DNA of 10,867 nt from DASWOJ01 sp964242325 (GTDB lineage Bacteria > Pseudomonadota > Alphaproteobacteria > Acetobacterales > Acetobacteraceae): NCBI GenBank assembly GCA_964242325.1, contig CAXTCI010000183.1:1-10867 (forward strand), in the 5' to 3' direction. Below, piece by piece: positions 1-6,482 of the stretch. Position numbers and translations under genes: made by a program. Positions within the stretch are counted from its first letter, which is position 1. The number at the start of each line of letters is the position of its first letter. The notes under the pieces are model-generated. The model was not told where the DNA came from and did not search any database. It was given only the letters and a program-made list of their open reading frames with translations.

Positions 1-1877
1 CCGACAACGCCGTCGAGTACTTCGTCTCCTACTACGACTACTACCAGCCCGAGGCCTACGTTCCCCGCACCGACACCTACATAGAGAAGGACAGCCAGAT
101 CAACGAGGCGATCGACCGGATGCGCCACAGCGCCACCCAGGCGCTGCTGGAACGCAACGACGTCGTCATCGTCGCGTCGGTGTCGTGCATCTACGGTATC
201 GGCTCGGTCGAGACCTATGGCCGCATGGTGGTCAAGCTGGAGGTTGGGGGGCGCATAGACCGCGACACCCTGGCCCGGGCGCTGGTGGAACTGCAATATC
301 GCCGCAACGACGCCGGCTTCCAGCGCGGCACCTTCCGCCTGCGCGGCGAGACGGTGGACGTGTGGCCCTCCCACCTGGAGGACCGGGCCTGGCGCGTCAG
401 CCTGTTCGGCGACGAGATCGAGTCGTTGCGCGAGTTCGACCCGCTGACCGGCGACGTGACTGCGACGCCGGAGGAGTTCCACATCTACGCCAACAGCCAC
501 TACGTGACGCCGCGGCCGACGCTGCAGCAGGCGATCAAGGACATCAAGGTCGAGCTGCAGCACCGCATCGCCGAGTTCACCGCCAACGGACGCCTGCTGG
601 AGGCCGAGCGCATCCAGCAGCGCTGCACCTTCGACATCGAGATGATGGAAACCACGGGGTCCTGCAAAAGCATTGAGAACTATTCGCGCTATTTGTCCGG
701 GCGCAACCCTGGCGAACCGCCGCCGACCCTGTTTGAATACCTGCCGGACAACGCCCTACTGATCGTGGACGAGAGCCATGTCACCGTTCCGCAGATCGGC
801 GGCATGGCGCGCGGCGACGCGGCGCGCAAGGGCACGCTGTCGGAGTTCGGCTTCCGCTTGCCTTCGTGTCTCGACAACCGGCCGCTGCGGTTTGAGGAAT
901 GGGACAGCTTCCGGCCGCAGACGGTGTTCGTCAGCGCGACGCCAGGCGCCTGGGAGATGGAGCGCACGGGCGGCGTGTTTGCCGAGCAGGTCATCCGGCC
1001 CACCGGGCTGATTGACCCGGTGACGGAAATCCGCCCGGTCGAGCGCCAGGTGGACGACCTGCTGGCCGAGGCGCGCATCGTCATCGGGCGTGGCGGGCGC
1101 ATCCTGGTCACGACGCTGACCAAGCGCATGGCGGAGGACCTGACGGAATATATGACCGAGAACGGCATTAAGGTCCGTTATCTCCACTCCGACGTGGACA
1201 CGTTGGAGCGGATCGAGATTATTCGCGACCTGCGGTTGGGGGTGTTTGATGTGCTGGTGGGGATCAACCTGCTGCGCGAGGGGTTGGATATCCCGGAATG
1301 CGCGCTGGTGGCGATCCTGGATGCGGATAAGGAGGGGTTCCTGCGCAGCCAGACCTCGCTTATCCAGACCATTGGCCGGGCCGCGCGCAACGTGGACGGC
1401 CAGGTGATCCTGTATGCCGATGTGATGACCCGCAGCCTGCGCGCGGCCATTGAAGAGACGGATCGCCGACGTACCAAGCAGGGCGCCTGGAACGAGGCCA
1501 ACGGCATCACCCCTACCAGCGTACGTAGCCACATCGGCGAGGCGCTGCAATCGGTGTTCGAGCAGGACTACGTGACGGTGGCGCCGGTCAAGGACGCGGG
1601 CGTTACCGACTTCGTTGGCAAGGACCTTAAGACGGCGATTGCCGACATGGAGAAGAAGATGCGGGCGGCGGCGGCCGACCTGGAGTTCGAGACGGCGGCA
1701 CGGCTGCGCGATGAGATACGCCGGCTGGAGGCGCTGGATCTTGGGTTGCCGCCGCCGCCGGCCAGCAGCGCCGCCTTTGGCGCGCGGAAGAAGGATACTA
1801 CGCCTGAGCCGCTGGGGCCTGGAGGGGGCGGGTGGGACCCGGATAAGGTCAAGAAGGGCCGGCGGCGGGGGCGGTAG
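1..1877 (+). CDS. uvrB: UvrABC system subunit B (excinuclease helicase), 5'-truncated by window edge
   Basis: Damage-verifying helicase-like subunit of nucleotide excision repair: it receives DNA from UvrA and recruits UvrC in the cytoplasm. The reading frame is open from base 3, giving 624 visible residues; by comparison with E. coli UvrB about 82 N-terminal residues, including Walker A, lie outside the window. Visible motifs, numbered within the fragment: the beta-hairpin tyrosines of YYDYYQPEAYVP (10-21), the DESH Walker B box (256-259), SATPG (311-315), the motif V stretch GINLLREGLDIP (420-431), QTIGRAARN (455-463, motif VI arginines) and a C-terminal UVR domain (about 542-577) that binds the matching domain of UvrC. 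The tail is glycine-rich and then basic, ending GRRRGR. It converges on the histidine kinase gene. Family assignment is secure; there is no internal sign of damage. Its promoter is outside the window, so SOS control cannot be judged. Confidence 0.98.
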   Translation, partial: DNAVEYFVSYYDYYQPEAYVPRTDTYIEKDSQINEAIDRMRHSATQALLERNDVVIVASVSCIYGIGSVETYGRMVVKLEVGGRIDRDTLARALVELQYRRNDAGFQRGTFRLRGETVDVWPSHLEDRAWRVSLFGDEIESLREFDPLTGDVTATPEEFHIYANSHYVTPRPTLQQAIKDIKVELQHRIAEFTANGRLLEAERIQQRCTFDIEMMETTGSCKSIENYSRYLSGRNPGEPPPTLFEYLPDNALLIVDESHVTVPQIGGMARGDAARKGTLSEFGFRLPSCLDNRPLRFEEWDSFRPQTVFVSATPGAWEMERTGGVFAEQVIRPTGLIDPVTEIRPVERQVDDLLAEARIVIGRGGRILVTTLTKRMAEDLTEYMTENGIKVRYLHSDVDTLERIEIIRDLRLGVFDVLVGINLLREGLDIPECALVAILDADKEGFLRSQTSLIQTIGRAARNVDGQVILYADVMTRSLRAAIEETDRRRTKQGAWNEANGITPTSVRSHIGEALQSVFEQDYVTVAPVKDAGVTDFVGKDLKTAIADMEKKMRAAAADLEFETAARLRDEIRRLEALDLGLPPPPASSAAFGARKKDTTPEPLGPGGGGWDPDKVKKGRRRGR

Positions 1878-1886
1878 CTGCCTGCT

Positions 1887-1926
1887 TTCTTTCCCTTTGG
1901 GAGAGGGTTGGGGTGAGAGGGCTTGA
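1887..1926. repeat. REP-like GC-rich repeat, left copy of an inverted pair
   Basis: Starts ten bases after the uvrB stop. The core CCCTTTGGGAGAGGG followed by TTGGGGTGAGAGGG matches, in reverse complement and with a few differences, the copy at 1992-2037. This family (a CCCTC..CCGGGAGAGGG type palindrome with a GGGGTGAG flank) is common between genes in GC-rich proteobacteria; when translated it reads as HPNPLPKGE-like peptides. The core can itself form a short hairpin (CCCTTTGGG / CCCTCTCCC type). It may act as transcription end or mRNA 3' protection for uvrB. That role is inferred; the repeat and its inverted partner are visible. Confidence 0.75.
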
Positions 1927-1933
1927 GGCGCTG

Positions 1934-1965
1934 CACCATTTGACGGGGAGCCCCGTGTGTTGGTG
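1934..1965. other. hairpin in the centre of the convergent uvrB-kinase gap
   Basis: ACGGGG (1943-1948) pairs with CCCCGT (1951-1956), and the outer CACCA (1934-1938) pairs with TGGTG (1961-1965). Together with the flanking inverted repeats, the gap can fold into one nested structure that looks the same from both strands, as expected for a bidirectional transcription end between convergent genes. There is no U-tract, so an intrinsic terminator is not supported. Confidence 0.4.
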
Positions 1966-1991
1966 AAGCCGACGCGCCCCGCTCCGCAGCC

Positions 1992-2037
1992 AAGGCCCCC
2001 TCACCCCGGCCCTCTCCCGGAGGGAGAGGGAGAAGGA
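1992..2037. repeat. REP-like GC-rich repeat, right copy of the inverted pair
   Basis: Contains CCCTCACCCCGGCCCTCTCC followed by CGGAGGGAGAGGGAG, the inverted counterpart of the copy at 1887-1926. It contains a perfect palindromic core, CCCTCTCCCGGAGGGAGAGGG-like, able to form a hairpin. It overlaps the 3' end of the minus-strand kinase gene, whose stop codon (complement of 2001-2003) lies inside the repeat. The kinase therefore ends in a repeat-encoded tail, SPSPSGRGPG. Confidence 0.8.
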
Positions 2038-4763
2038 GCGCTGTCTAGCGCTGCGCTGATCTTCTTTCCTAGCGCGGCTACGGTGAACGGCTTGGCTATC
2101 AGGTCTAGGGGCGGCAGTTCTGCTTCTGGGTCTGGCATGGCGTCCCTCGCATAGCCGGTGGTGAACAGCACCTTCAGCCTGGGACGGTGGTGCTGGGCAC
2201 GCGACGCGAGCAGGCGCCCGCTCTCGTCTGGCAGCACGATGTCGGTGAACAGCAGCGAAACCTCTGGATGCGCCTGCAGCAGCCGCATCCCCTCGGCCGC
2301 CGTGGCGCCGCCGATGACGACGTAGCCCAGTTCGCGCAGCGCCTCGGTCGTGAAGCTGCGCACGCCGGCCTCGTCTTCCACGACCAGTATGGTTTCTCCC
2401 GCAGCCCTTGGCAGGGCGGGCGGCTCCGGGGGTGGGGTGCCGATGTCGGCAGGCTCCCGCAGCCGTGGCAGCAGCACCCGCATCGTCGTGCCCTGGCCAG
2501 GCGCGGTGTCCACGACGATGCTGCCGCCGGACTGCTTGACGAAGCCGTGCACTTGGGACAGCCCCAGCCCGGTGCCCTGCCCCTGCGGCTTGGTGGTGAA
2601 GAATGGCTCGAACACCTGGGCCACGATTTCCGGGGTCATGCCGGTGCCGGTGTCGGCCATCGCGATCTCCGCATATTCGCCGGGCAAGGTGTCGGGCGGC
2701 AGGGTGTCGGGCGGCGGGGCGCCGGGCGCCAGTACGCGGTTGGTCGTGATGATCGTCAGGCGGCGGCCGGTGCGGCCGTTCTCCTGCGCCATGGCATCCC
2801 GGGCGTTCACCGCCAGGTTCAGCAGCGCGCTTTCCAACTGGTTCGGGTCGGCGTGCACCGGCCAGGCGTCCGGCGCCAGGTGGGTTTCAACCTGGATGGT
2901 CTCGCCCAGGATGCGGTGCAGCAGGTTGCCCATGCCATCCACCAGCCGGTTCACGTCCAGCGCCTGCGGCTGCAGCGGCTGCTGCCGGGAGAAGGCGAGC
3001 AGCCGCGCCGTGAGAGTCGCCGCCCGGGTCGCGCCGTCCATGGCGTTGTCCACGAGGCGGCGGTGCTTCGGCTCGGTGATGCGCCGGGTCAGGAGGTCCA
3101 GGCTGCCGATGACGACGGTGAGCAGGTTGTTGAAATCATGCGCGATGCCGCCGGTCAGGCGTCCCACCGACTCCATTTTCTGGGATTGGCGGAGCTGCTC
3201 CTCCGCTGCGGCTCGTGCCGACATCTCATCACGCAGGCGCTGGTTGGCCCGCCGCAACGCGGCGGTGCGCTCGGCGACCTGCGCTTGCAAGGTTTCGGCG
3301 AACTGCGCCTTGGCTTCGCGGGCGCGGACCACCTCGTCGATGTCGAGGATGGCGACGACGACGCCGGCCAAGGGCGCGCCCGGCGCCGGACGGATCGGGG
3401 CTGCGACCAGGCTGACCCACAACCGCGTGCCATCGCCGCGCTGGTGGTGGCAGGTCAGCTCCGCCCGGTCCTCGCCGCGGAGCACGCGGCGCAGCGGGTA
3501 GTCCGCTATCTGCACCCGGCGGCCATCCCGGTGGAAGGCCACGGAGCCGTCATGTTCGCCAACCGCGCCTCCCACCAGTGCGGGAAGGCGGAATATGCGC
3601 TCGACCTGGGCATTGCCCGACAGGATGCGGCCGTCCGCCGCCGCGATCACCAGGCCAACCGGCACGGTGTCTATGATGGCGGCCAAGCGCGCCCGCTCGG
3701 CCATCACGGCGTCCGTGCGGGCCAGCAGGTCGGACGAGGCGGCGGCCAGGGTCCCGGCCAGGGCGTCCATCTCGGTGATCCCCGTCGCGGGCATGGAGGG
3801 TGCCTCGTCCTGGCCGATGCGGCGGCCGGCCATGGCCAGCGCCCGCAACGGCCCGGCGATCTGCCGGCCCAGGCCCCAGGCCAGCAGCAGCGACAGCGCG
3901 AGGCTTGCCGCCCCGGCCGCGGTCAGGATGGCCAGGGTGGCGCGGAACGGAGCACGCACGACCCTGAGCGGCACGCTCACCACAACACGCCAGGCCGCGT
4001 CGCCGATCCGGGCATACGCCGCCAAGATCGCCGCACCGTCCACGGAGGTGCCTTCCCAGCCGCCACGCTCCCCAGTGGCGTACTTGATCGCATCGGCCGA
4101 TGCTAGACGTCCGACCAGGCGGTCATGGTCCACCGACCGCGCGATGATGGTGCCGCGCCCGTCTAAGACGGCGACGACCCAGCCCGGCGGCAGGGCTTGC
4201 GCCTGCAGCAGCCGGGCCAGGTGGGACGGCTGCATGCTGCTGGTCAGGACCCAATCGGGCTGCGCGTACTCCGGCACGGGCATCAGGACCGCGACGGCAG
4301 GCGTGCCTGACAGGGCACCCAGGTATAGGTCCGACAGCCCGGGACGGCCGGTTGCCACCACCTCCTGCAAGGTGTCGGTCACGTTGGTTCGGGGCAGCGG
4401 GGTGCCGGGCTTGCTGCGGGAGTTGACGTATTGCTGGCCGTCCCGGTCCGTTAGGATGACGTTCAGCCCCATCGTGGCCCCGACGGCCCGTGCCTGATGG
4501 TCGAATGCCGGGATGTCCGCCGCCGCCAGCGCGGGGGATGTCGCGAGCACGCGCAGGACCGCGCGTATGTTCGTCAGTTCCCGGTCCACTGCATCGGCGG
4601 TGCGGACGGCCGCCGCCTCGGCTGCCTGCTGGCTGCGCGTGCGCTCCAGGGCGGACAGGCGCAGCAGCAGCAAAGCCGAGAACGCCAGGCCCGGCAGCAC
4701 CAGCACGAACGCGATTAGCTGCAAGTGGACCCGGACGGGCCAACGTCGGTGCGAGCGGAGCAT
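2001..4763 (-). CDS. membrane hybrid sensor histidine kinase (CACHE-HAMP-PAS-HisKA-HATPase-receiver)
   Basis: Inner-membrane two-component sensor, 920 residues. Domains in order: basic N-terminus and TM1 (about 12-36); extracytoplasmic sensor of dCACHE type (about 45-265); TM2 (about 273-297); HAMP (about 298-350); PAS (about 355-475); coiled coil (480-530); HisKA with H-box GGIAHDFNNLL and phospho-acceptor His542; HATPase with N-box NLAVNARDAM (649-658), G1 box DTGTGM (704-709) and G2 box GQGTGLGL (728-735); receiver (about 790-905) with acidic residues 796-798, phospho-acceptor Asp841 and Lys891. All catalytic residues are present, so it should be active. A 15-bp tandem duplication (2686-2715) encodes DTLPP-DTLPG just before the G1 box. 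No partner regulator lies nearby, so the output and ligand are unknown. The start is the first ATG before the basic/TM segment; the Shine-Dalgarno match is poor. The last residues come from a REP-like repeat. Confidence 0.93.
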   Translation of the reverse strand: MLRSHRRWPVRVHLQLIAFVLVLPGLAFSALLLLRLSALERTRSQQAAEAAAVRTADAVDRELTNIRAVLRVLATSPALAAADIPAFDHQARAVGATMGLNVILTDRDGQQYVNSRSKPGTPLPRTNVTDTLQEVVATGRPGLSDLYLGALSGTPAVAVLMPVPEYAQPDWVLTSSMQPSHLARLLQAQALPPGWVVAVLDGRGTIIARSVDHDRLVGRLASADAIKYATGERGGWEGTSVDGAAILAAYARIGDAAWRVVVSVPLRVVRAPFRATLAILTAAGAASLALSLLLAWGLGRQIAGPLRALAMAGRRIGQDEAPSMPATGITEMDALAGTLAAASSDLLARTDAVMAERARLAAIIDTVPVGLVIAAADGRILSGNAQVERIFRLPALVGGAVGEHDGSVAFHRDGRRVQIADYPLRRVLRGEDRAELTCHHQRGDGTRLWVSLVAAPIRPAPGAPLAGVVVAILDIDEVVRAREAKAQFAETLQAQVAERTAALRRANQRLRDEMSARAAAEEQLRQSQKMESVGRLTGGIAHDFNNLLTVVIGSLDLLTRRITEPKHRRLVDNAMDGATRAATLTARLLAFSRQQPLQPQALDVNRLVDGMGNLLHRILGETIQVETHLAPDAWPVHADPNQLESALLNLAVNARDAMAQENGRTGRRLTIITTNRVLAPGAPPPDTLPPDTLPGEYAEIAMADTGTGMTPEIVAQVFEPFFTTKPQGQGTGLGLSQVHGFVKQSGGSIVVDTAPGQGTTMRVLLPRLREPADIGTPPPEPPALPRAAGETILVVEDEAGVRSFTTEALRELGYVVIGGATAAEGMRLLQAHPEVSLLFTDIVLPDESGRLLASRAQHHRPRLKVLFTTGYARDAMPDPEAELPPLDLIAKPFTVAALGKKISAALDSAPSPSPSGRGPG

Positions 4764-4812
4764 GCGGAACAGGGCGTTTGACGTCAGGAGCGGCCTCTGG
4801 TGCGAGGGTATG

Positions 4813-4843
4813 TCCGGAACGGGAACGCCGGGCGCGTTCCGGA
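4813..4843. promoter_or_regulatory. 9-bp dyad in the divergent promoter region
   Basis: TCCGGAACG (4813-4821) is an exact inverted match to CGTTCCGGA (4835-4843), with a 13-base centre and arm starts 22 bp apart, about two helical turns. It sits 50 bp upstream of the kinase start and 133 bp upstream of the pteridine reductase start, a natural place for an operator serving either gene. The region also carries a second GAAC (4823-4826). The regulator is unknown. The right arm overlaps the LexA-like motif at 4836-4850. Confidence 0.5.
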
Positions 4844-4850
4844 GATGTTC
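4836..4850 (+). promoter_or_regulatory. GTTC-N7-GTTC motif, candidate alphaproteobacterial LexA (SOS) box
   Basis: GTTC at 4836-4839 and GTTC at 4847-4850 are separated by exactly seven bases, the direct-repeat form recognised by LexA in alphaproteobacteria. It lies between divergent genes, 73 bp upstream of the kinase and 126 bp upstream of the pteridine reductase. With eight fixed bases, one chance hit on either strand in about a third of windows this long is expected, but falling in this 212-bp gap is much less likely. Binding by LexA is inferred. Confidence 0.4.
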
Positions 4851-4975
4851 TGCATCTCATATCAGATCCGGGCCGTTCCCGCCAGGAAAGGCACACCGCC
4901 GCCGGAAACATCCTGCCGGACGCATGGCGCATTGGCCCGCTTTACGCCCTGGCCGCCGGCTTGTAGGCAGCCGGT

Positions 4976-5749
4976 ATGGACCTGCTGCTGCCCTCCCTGC
5001 CCCGCGTTGCGCTCGTTACCGGGGGGGGCGTGCGCCTGGGCCGCGCGGCGGTGCTCGCGCTGGCGGGCGCCGGGTTGGCCGTCGCCGTCCACTGCAACCA
5101 CAGCCGGGCCGCGGCCGATGCCCTGGCGGCGGAGGTGCAGGGCGCCGGCGGCCGGGCGGCCGTGCTGCAGGCGGACCTGGCGGACGAGGCCGCGGTGCAG
5201 GCCTTGCTGCCGGCAGCCGCGGCGCTCCTCGGACCCGTCGGCATCCTGGTCAACAATGCCAGCGCGTTCGAGCGTGACGAGTGGGACGACGCCACCCGTG
5301 AAAGCTGGGACCGGCACATGGAGCCGAACCTGCGGGCGCCGTTCGTGCTGATGCAGGCCTTGGCCCGCGCGCTGCCGGATGGCGCGGCGGGCGCCGTGGT
5401 CAACCTGCTCGACCAGCGGGTGTGGTCGCTGACGCCGCACTTCGTATCCTATACCGTGTCCAAGGCGGCCCTGTGGGCGTTGACCCGGCAGATGGCGCTT
5501 GCGCTTGCCCCACGAATCCGCGTCAACGCCATCGGCCCCGGGCCGGCGCTGCCCAGCCAGCGGCAATCGCCGGAGTCGTTTGCCCGGCAGTGCGCCTCGG
5601 TTCCGCTGCGCCATGGGACCAGCCCGGAGGAAGTCGGGCGTGCCCTGCTCGCAATCCTGTCGCTGCCGGCGATGACCGGGCAGATGATCGCGCTGGATGG
5701 CGGGCAGCACCTGCAATGGGGTGGTGCCGGGCTGGGAGGCGAGGAATGA
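4976..5749 (+). CDS. FolM/PTR1-type pteridine reductase (short-chain dehydrogenase family)
   Basis: A 257-residue SDR enzyme, probably reducing a dihydropterin or dihydrofolate with NADPH in the cytoplasm. The cofactor motif TGGGVRLG (15-22) has the Arg-Leu-Gly form seen in pteridine reductases (TGxxxRLG), not the usual GIG. NNAS is at 93-96. The catalytic Tyr159 and Lys163 (YTVSK) are preceded, 13 residues before the Tyr, by Asp146 in place of the SDR serine. The same Asp-13-Tyr-4-Lys spacing occurs in Leishmania PTR1 (D181/Y194/K198) and in E. coli FolM. This makes a pteridine role better supported than the generic oxidoreductase or FabG label. Its stop overlaps the start of the next gene (ATGA), so the two are surely co-translated. 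The start is the first ATG before the beta-1 strand; the ribosome site is weak. Confidence 0.85.
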   Translation: MDLLLPSLPRVALVTGGGVRLGRAAVLALAGAGLAVAVHCNHSRAAADALAAEVQGAGGRAAVLQADLADEAAVQALLPAAAALLGPVGILVNNASAFERDEWDDATRESWDRHMEPNLRAPFVLMQALARALPDGAAGAVVNLLDQRVWSLTPHFVSYTVSKAALWALTRQMALALAPRIRVNAIGPGPALPSQRQSPESFARQCASVPLRHGTSPEEVGRALLAILSLPAMTGQMIALDGGQHLQWGGAGLGGEE

Positions 5750-6132
5750 GCGGGTCGCTCGCCGATTCGGGGCGGCGCATCCGGCACGTGTTCCTGCACG
5801 ACATGCTGCTGCAGGCCAGCATCGGCTGGTATCCGCACGAGCACGGGGCGACGCAGCGCATCCGGGTCAACGTGGATCTGGCGGTGGACGAGGGACCGGA
5901 CGACGGTGCCGACACGCTGGACCGCGTCGTCAGCTATGAGACGGTGGCGGACACGGTGCGCCGGCTGGTCGGTGCCGGTCACGTCAAGCTGGTGGAAACC
6001 CTGGCCGAGCGCATCGCGGCGGCCTGCTTGGCTGATGCCCGGGTGCGGCTGGCGCGGGTGCGGGTGGAGAAGCTGGACGTGTTTCCGGACGCTGGCTCGG
6101 CTGGGGTGACGGTCGAGCGGGCGCGGCTTTGA
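5746..6132 (+). CDS. folB: FolB/FolX family T-fold enzyme: dihydroneopterin aldolase or dihydroneopterin triphosphate epimerase
   Basis: 128 residues, the normal length of the family. FolB cleaves 7,8-dihydroneopterin to 6-hydroxymethyl-dihydropterin in folate synthesis; its paralogue FolX epimerises dihydroneopterin triphosphate. Visible features: IGWYPHE (26-32) near the start, VSYETV with conserved Tyr64, LVETLAERIA with pterin-anchoring Glu84, and catalytic-position Lys109 in VEKLDVFPDA. FolB of E. coli has Lys-Pro after the catalytic lysine; Lys-Leu here resembles FolX (DKLHAL), so the exact reaction is open. The ATG at 5746 overlaps the previous stop and is preceded by a good ribosome site (GGGAGGCGAGGA). 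A longer upstream reading of the same frame runs inside the reductase gene and is not credible. Co-operonic placement with a FolM-like reductase supports a pterin pathway. Confidence 0.9.
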   Translation: MSGSLADSGRRIRHVFLHDMLLQASIGWYPHEHGATQRIRVNVDLAVDEGPDDGADTLDRVVSYETVADTVRRLVGAGHVKLVETLAERIAAACLADARVRLARVRVEKLDVFPDAGSAGVTVERARL

Positions 6133-6240
6133 AGCCACAGGAGCATGACGCGAGCTGACTTGTCCACGGGTATTGGTTGACTCCCAATGATTGCAGAGGC
6201 ATGGGCGTCTCGCCTCATAGAGTGGACTCGACGCCAGGGT

Positions 6241-6281
6241 CTTTTGAGTGAAAACAATGGGTTGAAGTCATTGCTCAAAAG
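6241..6281. other. imperfect inverted repeat (hairpin) with AT-rich stem
   Basis: CTTTTGAG (6241-6248) pairs exactly with CTCAAAAG (6274-6281). CAATG (6255-6259) pairs with CATTG (6269-6273), leaving a six-base bulge on the left and a nine-base loop. No U-tract follows on either strand, so an intrinsic terminator is unlikely. It is one of the AT-richest spots in the window, which would suit a melting region or a protein-binding dyad. Confidence 0.5.
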
Positions 6282-6338
6282 CTGGGCAGGTCAATGGGAA
6301 CGGCGGAAATCCGCCAAACCGCTGCTTCCGCCCACTGT

Positions 6339-6359
6339 GTGTCCACAGAGTTATCCACA
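6339..6359 (+). promoter_or_regulatory. DnaA box pair: perfect TTATCCACA plus degenerate box 12 bp upstream
   Basis: TTATCCACA at 6351-6359 is the exact consensus DnaA box. GTGTCCACA at 6339-6347 differs at two positions and is in the same orientation, 12 bp start to start. Read from the other strand the pair gives CTGTGGATAACTCTGTGGAC, a pattern I associate with bacterial origins and dnaA-type control regions. The sequence match is direct; binding and function are inferred. Confidence 0.55.
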
Positions 6360-6428
6360 GATTCGGTGGATGGAATCGGATGGTGGGGACAACACGCCCT
6401 TGAGCCACATGGCCCCCTGCCCCCATCT

Positions 6429-6482
6429 TGCTCAGACATGCCATCCTGCTCAGACATGCCCTCTGGCTCAGACATGAACCAC
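6429..6482 (+). repeat. three tandem 18-bp repeats across the uvrC start
   Basis: Three adjacent copies, TGCTCAGACATGCCATCC, TGCTCAGACATGCCCTCT and GGCTCAGACATGAACCAC, start at 6429, 6447 and 6465. All share CTCAGACATG. Because 18 is a multiple of three, each copy carries an ATG in the uvrC frame (6438, 6456, 6474), so the true uvrC start is ambiguous by 6 or 12 residues. Copy number could change by slippage without disturbing the frame. Iteron-like protein binding is a further, untested possibility. Confidence 0.8.

Larger units (their letters stand above)
6133..6473. other. non-coding origin-like or regulatory stretch between folB and uvrC
   Basis: A 341-bp stretch with visibly lower GC and no convincing gene. 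It holds a perfect DnaA box (6351-6359), degenerate boxes at 6339-6347 and 6160-6168, small palindromes (ATTGG/CCAAT at 6172-6188; GGCGGA/TCCGCC at 6302-6315), a larger imperfect hairpin (6241-6281) and the first part of an 18-bp tandem repeat. No clear sigma-70 promoter was found. It must hold the uvrC leader unless uvrC is transcribed from the folM-folB operon. Confidence 0.6.

Noticed and set aside
2187..4106. 639-residue plus-strand open frame
   Set aside because: It lies wholly antisense to the intact histidine kinase and is rich in Arg, Gln, Gly and His, as expected from GC-biased codons read backwards.
4779..4786. TGACGTCA palindrome upstream of the kinase
   Set aside because: Perfect 8-bp palindrome but short and isolated; several are expected by chance in a GC-rich window of this size.
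6294..6473. Upstream ATG giving a UvrC with 60 extra residues
   Set aside because: The extension translates the DnaA box and repeats and has no counterpart in UvrC proteins, which begin shortly before the GIY-YIG domain.
6187..6477. 96-residue plus-strand frame ending in an ATGA overlap with the uvrC start
   Set aside because: The overlap is suggestive of coupling, but third positions are only about half G/C, unlike the real genes here, and its second half is just the DnaA-box region and tandem repeats read in another frame. No ribosome site or known motif.
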